NCBI RefSeq assembly: GCF_028769735.1
Contig: NC_088173.1
Location: forward strand, 21,020,038-21,084,037
DNA from: Zonotrichia leucophrys gambelii
Taxonomy: Eukaryota; Chordata; Aves; Passeriformes; Passerellidae
Reading direction: 5' to 3'
Length of the DNA stretch: 64,000 nt
In this document: piece after piece, positions 1 through 12,000 of the stretch
Position numbering within the stretch: position 1 is the first letter of the stretch
How the letters are laid out: each line of letters opens with the position of its first letter
Made by a program: the position numbers and the translations under genes
Notes under the pieces: generated by a model
What the model was told of the DNA's origin: nothing
The model's database searches: none
Seen by the model: the letters and a program-made list of their open reading frames with translations, nothing else

Positions 1-1032
1 AAAACTTCACCCAGGGTTGTGGAAGACATACCTGAACCACGATAATCAGATAAAAATCCAGTTCACTAATACTTCTTCTATTTCTTATATAGAGGTCATT
101 ACAGGGAAGCCACACTCAAAATTTACTTGAGTTAGTCTCTCCAAATGTGAGTCCCTACAAACTCCAAAATACAAAAAATACACTGACTATGCAGACAGTT
201 GAAATTTCTGAGCTATTTATACATACCAGAATAAATCACATTTATAGGTGCAGCTTGGATACAGTTGGTTTTGTAACTAATCAAAATATGGTTATATGGG
301 TATAATTCAAAATATTGAGTGAAATAAACTAGAAAAAGAATGCGGTGGACTCCAATGATAAATAGATGTCATTGATAAATGAGCTGTAAAAACTCTTAGA
401 AGAGTTGGAGGTGAACTTGTCCATTGTTCTGTGAAGGGATTTGGAATGCTACTGTTGAAATTGGTTGTGGGCAGCTCAATCATGGAAAGATTACTGGCTA
501 TATTTGGGAAAATAAACTAAGATAAGAATATGGTAAATACATTTGTACATTTTTTTTCCATATTTAAAAATGTATTTTTGGGAGAAAAAAATTTTCTTAA
601 AAAAAAGAAATAGATTTTTTCTTTTCATCTAGTTATAAACTGCCCAACTCTTTATATGAAGCAAGAACTAAGAAATTTGTGTAATTTAACTCTGTACAAT
701 AATTTTGAGCTTTGAAATGAGTAAAACATTCTGTACTGTAGCTATTTTAATCTCATTTCTGTACTAGATATCTCAGCTGTGCAAGCTACAATATTGATTC
801 ATCTGGGTGGAATGAAATATGATTAGCAAGAGGGATACAGAAAATTCTGTTGATCTGATTTCTTTTCCCTGCCACTGTTCCTGACCATGAATACCTTAGC
901 TTCTAATAGTTCAGCCAAAGAGTGAAAAAAAAGGCTCTGGGATCAGAGGAGAAGCTTCAAAGCTGTTACAAATTTAAGCCCATGGTTTCCCTATTGTGGT
1001 GGTACAATTCCCTTTCTTCCTCTATGCCACTC
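1..1032. other. Non-coding, nothing recognised
   Basis: AT-rich sequence with no convincing exon, RNA gene or transposon. Confidence 0.6.
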
Positions 1033-2205
1033 TAGAATCTCACAGAATCACAGAACAACCTGAGTTGGAAGGAACCCACAAGGATCATCGAATGCAACTT
1101 CTGCCCCTGCACAGGACACCCCAAGAGTCACATATGTGCTGGAGACCATTGTCTAAATGCTTCTTAAACTCTTCCAGGCTGGTGCTGTGACCACTTCCCT
1201 GGGGAGCCTGCTCCAGTGCCCTACCACGCTCAGGGAGAGGAATCTTTTCCTAATATCCAAACTAAAAACCTCTCCTGACACAGCTTCAAGCCATTCCCTT
1301 GGCTCCTGTCCCTGGTCACTTACAGAGGAAAGATCTGTACCTGCCCCTCTGCTTTCTGCTTGTGAGCAGGCTGTAGTCCATGATGAGGTCTCCTGACAGT
1401 CTCCACCAGGCTGAACAGACCAAGTGACCTCAGCTGCTCCTCATTCAGCTTCACCTCCAGGCTCTCCACCATCTTCGCTGCCTTTCTTCAGACACTCTCC
1501 AGTTGCTTTATACCCTTATACTGTGGTGCCCAAAACTGCACACAGCACTCAGGGTGAGGCCACCCCAGCTCAGAGCAGAAAGGGACAATCCCCTCCCTTG
1601 CCTGGCTGGGGATGCTGTGCCTGATGCCCCCCAGGACACAGTCGGCCCTCCTGGCTGCCAGGGCATTGCTGACTCATGTTCAAGTTGCCATTGATCCAGA
1701 CCACCAGATCCCTTTCCATGGTGCTGCTCTCCAGCCTCTTGTTCCCCAGTTTGTACATACATACCAGGTTTCCCTATCCCAGGTGGAGAATCCAGAACTT
1801 GTGTTCCTTAACCTTCATACAGTTGGTGATTGCCCAGCCCTCTAATTTGTCTTTATCTCTGCAGGACCTCTCTGACTTCGAGGGAGTCAATGATTTGTTC
1901 CATTTTAATATCATGGGCAAACTTAAGTCTCCTTAGAGTCCTGTGCAGACACTGAAGAGCACTGACCATACAATGGAACCCTGAAGAACCCCTTCAGTGA
2001 CAGTCACCAGCCTGATGTCATCCCATTCTCTGTGAACCTCTGCACCCAACCCATGAGCCAGTTGCTCACCCTTTGCATTACTTGTTTATCCAGGTGTGTG
2101 CTGGGCATCCTGTCCACAGGGATCCTATGAGAGACAGCATTGAAAGCTTTATTGATGTAAAAAAATATTATATCAATTGGCTTACCAGCTGCTTATCCTG
2201 CCTAC
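1033..2205 (-). mobile_element. CR1 LINE 3' fragment (about 1.17 kb)
   Basis: Begins on the + strand with the reversed CR1 tail (TCACAGAATCACAGAA, then GAGTTGGAAGGAACCCACA) and continues through the CR1 3' UTR into the C-terminal part of ORF2, ending near GTAAAAAAATATTATATCAA. The element is therefore on the minus strand and 5'-truncated. Short open frames inside it are interrupted pieces and do not encode a working protein. Confidence 0.9.
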
Positions 2206-4984
2206 AGTACAGTGATATAGTGATATCACTGTGTCTAGTCATAAGCATATAGAAGCATAAAATATATAAATTATAAAGATCACAGTGAATAGTGTTTGTT
2301 TTCATATTTAAAATATATAAAGAAACATGATTTCCTTTCTTATTTGTACCTTTTCCTCCCAAGACATAATAGACAGCACGCTGAAATCTTCAACCTATTT
2401 TCCACATTCAAGTCCAGGAGAGATATCATGATGATAGTAGTTTTTTTTCAACAGACTCCTTTGTTGCATCCAAAGAAATGCAATAAAACATTGCAATAAT
2501 GGTTTGAGTGCCATCCCTTTAGCTTTAAAAGTGCAACGGGAACAATTATGTACACCTGTCTTAGCAGCAAGGATGAAGAAATAAATGTAGGAAACAACAG
2601 CTCCAGAGAGCTTCATCAAAGACTGGAGGCAGAAAACAGGGCTTGCAGAACCTTTTATCCCAGCCTTGACAGATGATGTCAGATTCCAGTCCCAGCAGTG
2701 ACATTTCCTCACTGCTCAGACCTTGAAAACATGCGTTGGAACTACTGTGATTCAAGTGTTCATCTCTGAAATGTTTCTTTTCCTAGAACATTTCTTTGCT
2801 CATGCTGTTATGCTGCAGATTATTTACTGTGTGCCTTGGCTGAGTGGATGACGATGTTTACTCTCCATAAAGCCTTTCAATACCCTCGTTCTAAGAGCAG
2901 TGCTATTTTATATGTTAAAGGCTAAGCAGCTGCATTCAGATGAAATAAAGTATCTTCCTTGTTTGAAGGATGCTGCCAGTTCTGCACAAACACAGAGAAA
3001 ACTGTCATAACACAATCTATGTGCCAGAGTAAAGCTATAAAACACTTACTAAAATACCTCAAAAAGCAGGAAAGACCTAGTTCATAAGACAGTTGAAGAA
3101 TTTTACTTGCATAAATGCAACATAGAGACCTGAATATCTTTTTACACTTATAAGCGATGTGTGTTTAGCAAATAAAATTAATTTTTATTCTACTAATTCC
3201 ATCCTACGTAATGACATTAATTATTTTACCTTTTATTAGGAAAGGTTTTGGCTGATGCAAGGGCTTTGTCTGCTTTGAGGAAATTATTCCCTTCCCAGTC
3301 ACACTGATCAACTTTTTCACATGAACTCACAGATCGTCTTATAGTCTATTTCAGATACATCTGACAAAACAAACGAATAAATTAAAAAAAAATCCCAGAC
3401 TAACAATAAACTCTCCTTGCTTAGTTTTAAAATGAAACCTGGTTTTGCAGAATTGGATTTTAGTGGAATTCTACATCTATTCATTGTTTAATTGGATACA
3501 TATTTCATTTCTGTCACTTAGAGATTAAAATATATTTGCCAGTGAGATTCAACAGAAACCAATTTTATAATTGTTCAATATTTAATCTCCAAGCCGTTGA
3601 CAACTAATTGTTGTTGACATTTAATTGCACAATTTTCTAAAGATCTCTTTTGTTGAAGAGCTTGCAGAACAGGTCAGTAATATTCAGAACATGCTTCCCA
3701 TGCGCACTCTTCTCGGGATCCCAATGCTGTCTCTGAAGGTTGAGATGATTCCTACCCTAGGTGTTCTGGGCAATTGTGCAGTCACAGTTTACTGCTGCTC
3801 TTTACACGTACAGCCCATACAGGCTCCTTGCTTATGACAGTGCAAAACTGTCACATGCCCATAACACACCTGCTCTGCTTGACTTATACCTAATTGTAGA
3901 CAACTGAAAAAAGTACTGATGAATTAAATTTGTATGATATGCAAATTTGGTTGACTTGCCTACTAAATTCTGCTGGTTGCATCTGCTGTGTCATAATGGA
4001 AAGTGGAACAACCAGAGAATGAATCTTCTGCCATCAGATGCTCCCTTCAGCCTGCATGGAGTACCAGTGAAGCACTCTTGTGAGAGTGGGCTCAATGTAG
4101 CCTTGCCATTCTGGACAAGAATAAAACGGGTTTGGTGCCATTTGAGCTGTGGGCCATATAGCTTTCTCAGAGATGGAGGGGAAGGTTATTACCTGGAAAA
4201 CATCACTCTCTGCTCTCATCAGATATTTAAGTCCCAGTTCTCTCTGGCACTTCCAGCATTATCACATGCAACTTTTTCAAGTATTTATCTCCTCAGGCCT
4301 ATGTTGTACTCTTTTGCCTGGTAATGAAGACCATTTGGAATCCTGTCCAAGGGACAGTGTGGTGTGGTCAGGGACACAGCGTTGGCCCAGGAGTAGAGTT
4401 GTCAAACCACACTTTGGAGGCTGGGTTAAAGGGACTTGCCACCCTAAGTGACCTCCTGAAGCTGTGCATCTTTAGAACACCTTCTGGCATCTCCCACAGA
4501 TAAACTGTGCTAAAGAGAGAACACGGTGCTTTGTCCGCTACGTTACCCTGGTGAGGAAAAGCTTTATCTGTGTGACACCAAGCACACATAGTCACACAGA
4601 CACTCACACACTGGAGTTTGTTCTCTCCTATGGGTCAGGGACACCACGTGTGCCACATCCTGGGATGTAGAATCCTTCCCCATCCCCACAGAGCTGTGGG
4701 AGACAGACACCACAAAAAACCTCAAGCTCCAAAACCGTGAAGTATTCACGGTGAACTCAGAACACAGACATTTATGTTTTGAAGAACTTGGCATTATTAT
4801 ACAATCAATATCATTATGCAGTCATTACGTCAGATTCCTACAAATTACTATTAGTATAGTATTTTGGTATTATTTTTTTAGATTTATTTTTAGTTTTAAT
4901 TACATGATTCTGTGTGTTGTCAGCACATTTATAAAATGGAAAAACTGATCCTTCGCAGCAGGCCCTCAGCAAGAGCAGCCATAA
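2206..4984. other. Upstream flank of NAF1, non-coding
   Basis: AT-rich, with a short more GC-balanced part near 4340-4740. No family recognised. Open frames up to 125 codons occur but look random. Mammalian gene order would place NPY1R/NPY5R further in this direction; neither is seen here. Confidence 0.55.
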
Positions 4985-5144
4985 GCTTTAGCTTTGTGTT
5001 TCAAGCAGGCCGCACGGACACCAAGGCCGGGTCCGGGATTGACCCCACCCGAAGCCGTGCTGGATGCCCGAGCCCGATCCCCGGCAGCGGTGCCCTGATC
5101 CTCCATGGCCGCTCCCGGCCCTCTCCCGGCCCCGCCTCGCTCCG

Positions 5145-5154
5145 GCGCACGCGC
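5145..5154 (+). promoter_or_regulatory. NRF1-like site GCGCACGCGC
   Basis: Near-consensus nuclear respiratory factor 1 palindrome, 71 nt upstream of the ATG and inside the CpG island. Common in promoters of ribosome and nucleolar genes. Motif match only. Confidence 0.55.
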
Positions 5155-5174
5155 CCGGGGGTGGCTCCCGGCGG

Positions 5175-5182
5175 CCGGAAGT
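5175..5182 (+). promoter_or_regulatory. ETS-family site CCGGAAGT
   Basis: Perfect ETS/ELK/GABPA core, 43 nt upstream of the ATG and 20 nt after the NRF1-like site. The pair is typical of TATA-less promoters, where the start site lies near the ETS core. Motif match only. Confidence 0.6.
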
Positions 5183-5191
5183 GGCGCGCGC

Positions 5192-5201
5192 CGGGGGCGG
5201 T
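5192..5201 (+). promoter_or_regulatory. GC box (Sp1-like, GGGGGCGG core)
   Basis: GC-box-like sequence between the ETS site and the start codon. A weak motif in an already GC-rich stretch. Confidence 0.35.
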
Positions 5202-5224
5202 GCTGAGGCCCGCGTGGCGCGGGA

Positions 5225-6006
5225 ATGGAGGGGCAGCTGGATAAGCGGGCCGTGGAGCCCGGCGGGCAGCGGGAAGTGGCAGAGCAGATGGAGAGCCCGG
5301 CCGTGGGGCCGGGAGGGCAGCGAGAGGTGGTGGAGCAGCTGGAGGACCTGGCTGTGAAGCTGCGAGGGCAGCGGGAAGGGGTGGAGGAGACGGAGTGCCT
5401 GGCTGTGGAGTCAGGAGGGCAGCGAGAGGTAGTGGAGCAGCTGGAGGACCCGGCTTTGGGGCCTGCCGGGCAGCGGGAAGTGGCGGAGCAGCTGGAGAAC
5501 CCGGCCGTGGGACCGCGCGGGCAGCGGGACGGTGTGGAGGAGACGCAGTGCCTGGCTGTGGGCCCTGGCGGGCAGCGAGAGGTGGTGGAGAAGATGGAGA
5601 GCCTGGCCGTGGAGCTGGGAGGGCAGCGGGAGGACCTGGCCGTGGAGCAGGGCGGGCAGAGGGAAGTGGTGGAGCAGGTGGAGAACCCGGCTTTGGGGCC
5701 GGACGGGCAGCAGGAATTGGTGGAGGAGATGGAGTGCCTGGCCGTGGAGCCGGCCGGGCAGCGGGAAGTGGTGGAGCAGCTGGAGAAGCCGGCCGTGGAG
5801 CCGGGCGAGCAGAGGGAAGTGGTGGAGAAGGCGGCCGTGGAGCCGGGCGGGCAGCGGGCGGCCGAGCCGGAGATGGTGCAGAGCCCTGCGGAGGGCAGCG
5901 GGGGAGCCCCGGCCCCTCTGCCCGCAGCCGTGGGACCGCGCCGCTCGCCGCCGCCCGCCTGGCCCCGCTCTCCTGCCGCCGCCGTGGTCTCGTCGGACTC
6001 GGACAG
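5225..6006 (+). CDS. NAF1: NAF1 exon 1 (coding part): repeat-rich N-terminal arm
   Basis: This exon encodes residues 1-260 plus two bases of codon 261. It opens with MEGQLDKR, runs through 13 imperfect 17-residue units (consensus about AVEPGGQREVVEQLENP), then a Pro/Ala/Arg linker, and ends in VVSSDSD. The donor is GACAG|GTGTGT, phase 2; the split codon AG|T restores Ser and continues the SDSDSD run into exon 2, as expected for the conserved acidic motif of NAF1. The array is Glu- and Gln-rich and probably disordered. Its function is unknown; in other vertebrates this region is also low-complexity and poorly conserved. Confidence 0.9.
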
Positions 6007-9000
6007 GTGTGTTCAGCCCTGGGGATCCCCCCGAGTCGCCCCTTGCTGGCCGAGCCGTCGGGCCGCTGGCGCTGTGGCCGGGAGCCCGGTGTGCACGCCC
6101 GCCGCCCCCCTCCGCCCCGCTGTTTCACCCTCTAGAGCTTGTTCCTCCCCATCAAAGGTGTAATTTTTCAGTTACATTTTTCCCAGGAATCTGTTCAGTT
6201 AGGTCTGCGGAACAGTGCTGTAAAGGTGTAGGATTTAACGAAAGGATGAGTTTGGTGGTTGTGGCTTGGAGAGTGTGTTCCTCACAGAATGCACCTGCGG
6301 CTCTTGGGACAGGACACCCGCGGTGTTACTGCTGGAAAACCTCAGTGTTGGACTCAGGATGGGGAGTCTGCACACTGTACCACTGTCCTCTGATGTTGGC
6401 ATTTCAGTGGAAAAGCTCATTCTTAAGTTTTTTTTCTTTTTTAATGGTTCCATCTTCTACTTGCTGCATCTATGCTTTGATATTCAGTGTAGTTGGTGAA
6501 AGGGAACTGGTTAAGTGTGGGCGCTGTTGCAGTGTTAGAAGGCTGCACACTTTGGTTGTTGCAGTAAGTCTTGTGTTTTCTTATTTTGCCCGTGCAGCAG
6601 GATGGCCATGTGCTTCTTTTGACTAGAGGAGGCTAAAATGAAGTCTAAGAATCTCCTCTTAAAGGTGCAAGGCTTCATTAACAGTTAATTGATTCAAGTT
6701 TGACTTCAGAAGTACTCTTGTTGGTTCAAAGTTTTCCTCGAATATCATGAAGTGACGGAGAGTGAAATTCCTGACTTTCAGGGGCTTCACCCGTGTCTAG
6801 TGTTTTTTACTTCCAAAATCTGTTGTGCTGATGAACCCTAAAGATGAAATTTTCATAACTTCCTGTCTTGCATGTATCTCAGTCTTTGTTTTGTTTTGTT
6901 TTTTTCTTTAACTCCCTCCATGGATCAGTCTTTTAATCTGATTTTTTTTTCTTTCTGCTATATTGGTGTTTCTGTCTATACAGGTCTGTATTGAACCTTT
7001 TCAAAAGCTTTATTTGGAGAGGTGCTCTTATTGTCATTACTAGGATCAATTGCTCCGCATTTTTTTCTTCCACCAGCCCTTGAAGAACTTAAACTTTTGC
7101 TAAATGAACGTGTTGACACGAATAAGGACTGGTTTCTTACTCCACTCTTTACTTGAAATATTAGGAGTCTAGGACAACAAACATCTTTACACATGTGACA
7201 GTGAGAAATACTGAATTACTCTGTGAATATTTACCAGGGGATTTGGGCAGGATGTGAATTACAAAACTAATCCATTTTATTTGCAAAAATTAGATTTTTT
7301 CCCCCCTTCATTGTGCAAGATGCATTGCTTGAAATAAATATTTTCTTAACTTTCACTCAGCGTTATGCTAATGTTGGGATTTTACAAGAGCAGTGACTGT
7401 GAGTAGGCAGTATTGTAAGTCCTGTGTTTGTTTTTTTATTCAGTGATTCAGATTCAGATAGTTCATCAAGTACACTCTTCTCTTCATCTTCATCTTCGTC
7501 TTCAGCAGTATCTGATGAAGATGATCATCCAAATGAGAAGGATAACAGATCTTACTGTATTAGGACGAAGGATGAGTTGCCTATTGATGTAAGTACAATG
7601 CGGTATTTTTTAAACCCTTTCCTACTAACCCAACTAAAATTTTATATTTTAAGTCAGTCCTCCTGTGTCAAAGTGGGGATAGAATCAGAATAGTAAAAGA
7701 GAAACTCCAAGGCTGAGCTAGACACAGTTTAGTAGGTAAAGCAAAAGCTACCAACACAAGCAAAGCAAACCCAGAAATTAATTTACCAGTTTCCATGTAC
7801 AGGCAGGTGTTCTGCCATCCCCAGCAAAGCTGGCCTCTATGTGTGACTGTTGCTTGGGCACACAAACACCATCACTGGGAATGCCCCTCATTCCCTTTTT
7901 TCACCCAGCTGTGTATGCTGAGCCTGATGTTACATGGTATGGAATGTTCCTTTGGTCTGTGCAGGTCACCTGTGCTGGCCGTGCCCCTCCCAACTCCTTT
8001 TGCACCTCCTCACTGATGGGGTGGCATGAGAGGCAGAAAAGGCCTTGGCTCTGTGTAAGCCCTGCTCAGCAATAGTAAAAATATCTCTATAACGTGAACA
8101 ATGTTTCCAGCACAGAGCCCAAACACAACCCCGTAACAGCCACTGTGAAGAAAATTGACCTTTGTGCAGTGGAAACCACCACAGTCAATAACATAGAAAA
8201 TCATGTTTTTTGGGTGTATGTATTAAGGAGTGTTAGTGGAACTGTTTCAGAAATCTCTTGCTTTGAAACAAGGATTGGCAGATACTGTATATAGCGTGGC
8301 AGAAGGTACTGTTTTGAGATACAGGATCAGATTTTACCTTCCTGCTTCTCTTTGGCCTTTGAATTCACTTTACGAAGTGATTCAGTTGTCTTAGCAGTGA
8401 ACTTTAAATCAAGTTTAAATAAAAATCACTGGCTGGTAGAAGGGTGTGGTGTTCTTATCTGAATTTACATTTGTGTTTAATGGTACAGCATTTGGGAAAG
8501 TCTTGGCCTATTTGATCTTTGCATTTGATCTAAGCCTTTGGCAAACATTTTAGTTAGAGTGAAGATTATCAGGTGAGGTGTTGATAAACCAGGATAAGGT
8601 TCTTCTGTTTGTGGGATTTTATTTCTAGTTGAGGTCTTTAAAAGTGCAGTTCAGTGCTAAGATCAGGGTGTTGAATTTGAAGATTATGCTTACTGTAGTT
8701 GCCTTGTATTTCATAAGTCTTTGCTGAATTCATAGCAGCATAGTATATACATAGAGGTCTTAATTCATGGGTAAATTGGAGGTAGATGATGAACTTGGTG
8801 TAAATTAGTCTTTGATAGTAGATTTTGATCCTTATATGGGCAAAAGCCTAATTTGAATATGCCGTAGTACTCATTTTCGTATCTGAAGTTTGTCTTTTTG
8901 TGTTCTCTCTGATATCTAGTACCAAATGCAACTTTCAGCTAAAAATAATTGTCTTTGTATAGATTGTTGTTTACATCTTCTATAAGGATCCAAGTCATGA

Positions 9001-12000
9001 TATAAATGGACATACTCCATTTTGTTAAATCAGATGATACACATCTGGTGTATTTTATGCTATATTGCCTCTTGCTGTGTACGTTTTCCTTCTAGCATGC
9101 ATTGAATGTTGTTACACGTGGTCTTATTTTTTGACTTCTGATTGTTTGATTATTGTGTTGTACATCCAGCTTGGATGAAATGCCTGTCAGTTGTTGGCTT
9201 TCTCCGTTTTAATAAAACTGGCTCCTGCTGTAGTTGTGATGGAAATATGTAGTGTCTCTGTAAGAGAGATTGCCTCAAAAGTGGTGGTCCCCCAAGATGA
9301 GTTCATTTAGAATGATTGTGAAAGAGACAAATCAAAGTAGATTTTTAAAAAATAAATCTTCAAAATGCCAGGGGATTTTTTCAAACTGTCAAATTTCTGC
9401 AGTGATAAAGTGGTAAGTGCCTTTGTGTGATATTATATCCTAAACATTGACTTGATGTTTGCAGAAATTGCCTCCTGTTGAAGACTTATCAATAGTTCTT
9501 CCAGATAATGTTGAACTGAAGCTCTTTGGGACAGTTTCCAGCGTCATTGAACAGCTAGGTAGGCAAGATATGTTTGCTTTGTGTTTAATTATTATAATTT
9601 CTGTATATCTCTGCATGAATTGTGTTCTTAGCTGTTCCTTCCAAGTGTCAGCCCTACAGTGTCCTATTTCTGGGGATAGCAGGTTGCTGAATTGGAATTC
9701 GAACTAACAATGATGTTTGTGTTGAATTACCTTTTATTTGGCTTATATACATGTTTTTCTGTGTGACTTCTCTGTTTAATTTTTTTTAATTCAAACCCCT
9801 TTTTTCTACTGTGTATTAGGGTTTTTATATTGCTACTGCCCACAGTTAGTGTATTTAAGTGTTTTAAGAAAATCTTCCAGTTGTAGGTGCTATTTTGAAT
9901 AATCCCTGAATATATAGGAGCTGTATAACTAAAAGCACAGGTGCAGTGCAATGCACTCCCAAGTGCTTGCTTGTTAATAGATGAGGACAGGAAAAAGATT
10001 TGTTTCTTCAACAGTGCAATTTCATTTATGTATATATTTATTCGTTCCACTTCTGACACTTTGAGCAAATGAAAGCTGCTCATTGTCAGCAGTCAGAGGA
10101 TGGTGTGACTAACATGATTTATAGATGGAGGGTAAGCTTAATGGGATTGAGATACAGAATGGATGTAAGTTTACCTGCAGGCATAGAGATTAAGGGATCT
10201 TTTCGGATCTGTGTGGGATCTCAGTATTTGATAAATAAAATCAAAGTTTTGCTGAAGTTCATATTACTAAAACATCCACAGTATGTTTGTATTTAAGCTG
10301 TTTCAAGTGTACATTCTGCTTGAACCGCATTCCAAGCGGTTTGCTTATGAAAATTAGAAATTAAGTTCAGTTTTGAAGTTAAAGTATTTAGGCTGAATGT
10401 AGTACAAAAGAAAGTATGCAACTTTTGATACTAATTTTTCTTTAGAAGACTTCAGGTAATACAGGCAATTCCTTTACATTATTTTATTGTAGTGAGATTT
10501 AATTTCATTTATTTGCAGGAAGCTGGGAGGAGGGTGTGGAAGACAGTAATCTGGTTCTTTTCCACCTTGCCCTTTCATGCTTATTGATATTAATGGGGAC
10601 TTCAAGAAGGCTGCCTTCAGCTAAAATAGTAGTTTGAAAACAAGTTTTAAAAACAAGTTGAATCATACTTGCTATTTTTCTTACTTTTGGTTTAAAATGT
10701 AAAACTATAAACAAAACTTTTAAAGACTGCAGTTTTGAAAACCATCCTTAATTCTGATCCTCACTGGTGAGTATAATGTTTTCAAATACCAGTTTACTGG
10801 TAGGTGAATTCTTCGGGCTGCATCCTACTTTAAGTAATGTACATGTATAAAGTGTTGAATTAGATTTGTTGGTGAAAGTTTGAAAACAAGCTAATAATCA
10901 TAATGAAATGAAACTATATGAATGGTGTAAACCCCCAGGACACCTGTGATTATTTTCTTGATTTAACTATCTTGCTTTATGAATTTTCTTTCTCTTTGCA
11001 TTGTAGTTTCTTTCCAGCTCTTCTAAAAACGGGCATCAATTTCAGTTGATTTGTGGCTATATTAGGGATGTCAGCTAATTGGGGATTTTTTTTTTTAATT
11101 TTTGAACTAAATTGGTACCTCTTTATGCCAGGTTTGCGTCTAGTCTGAGGGGAGTTGATTTCTCTTTTGAAAGCTACCAATATTATTCTGACACAACAGT
11201 CAGTACTCTTTTTCTGTCCCTTTGGTGTCCCTCAGAATCTCTGCTGTTCTCTGTAGCAAGCTTCCAAGTTCATCAGTGTGCAGTGAGTGAGTGACACTTG
11301 TAAGTGGATGTTTCATCCTCTGACGTACATATGAGGCTAGAACAGTGTAGGTTCATGCTTGCTGTGCAGTAGCTAAAAGCAAAATGACTACTTTCTCTGA
11401 ACTTCTGTGCAGTGTATCAGAATTTAACAAAACTTGTGCTGTGTTTTGCTTCAAGGTACTTAAAGAGAAGAGAAAAAAATCCCTGTGTGGGTTGGGACCT
11501 GGAAAGTAAACAGCTTTGGTGTACATGAGAAACTTTCCCTGGGGCTGTACTTTGGGCCCTGCAAGAGTAGAAGCTGATAATTTAGGATGGGTTGGGGTAG
11601 GGGAAGCTGTAAGTCAAATAGGCTGGAGGTGGTAATGTTTCTCCTGTTTCATGGGACTACTGCACTGTACATTTTCAGAGTATATTTTCCTCAGCTTACT
11701 GCAGGCTGGGACCTACGTGTGGTGAATCAAGTTGAGAACATTATCTGAGAGGTTTTGATGTGTTGTTTTTGTGTATTTTGTGTAGGATTGTTTTTGTGTG
11801 GATGTTTGGGGCTTTTTGTCTTTTTTTTTTTTTTTTTTTGCTAAGATATATTTCTCATGAGGCTTAAACAACACATTGGGTACTTTCACTGTATATTTTA
11901 TCTTAAAGGTAGGCACAAAAGAAATTGATTTCACAAATTCTTTTGAAATTCAGTGAACTATTAAGCTGGTGGAATTGTCATTTCCTTGTTTGGCGCGTTA

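Larger units (their letters stand above)
4985..6130. promoter_or_regulatory. CpG island over NAF1 promoter and exon 1
   Basis: Base composition changes sharply near 4985 from AT-rich to GC-rich with many CpG dinucleotides, and returns to AT-rich after about 6130. No TATA box was seen near the start codon. This is the usual layout of a housekeeping promoter. Part of the GC content inside the exon comes from the minisatellite. Confidence 0.85.

Noticed and set aside
1157..1936. Several 60-85 codon open frames on both strands
   Set aside because: They lie inside the CR1 copy at 1033-2205 and do not correspond to an intact CR1 protein.
3947..4324. 125-codon open frame upstream of NAF1
   Set aside because: No recognised domain, ordinary AT-rich composition, no splice context; length is compatible with chance.
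5001..6128. 375-codon open frame on the minus strand opposite NAF1 exon 1, rich in Pro/Ala/Arg
   Set aside because: It is the reverse reading of the 51-bp repeat. A GC-rich array with a period divisible by three stays open in several frames; two other + frames are also open there. No family match and no splice or promoter context.
5395..6626. Two further + strand open frames (246 and 364 codons) over exon 1
   Set aside because: Shadows of the same array, Gly/Arg/Ala or Trp/Arg-rich, without the SDSD and core-domain continuity that the NAF1 frame has.
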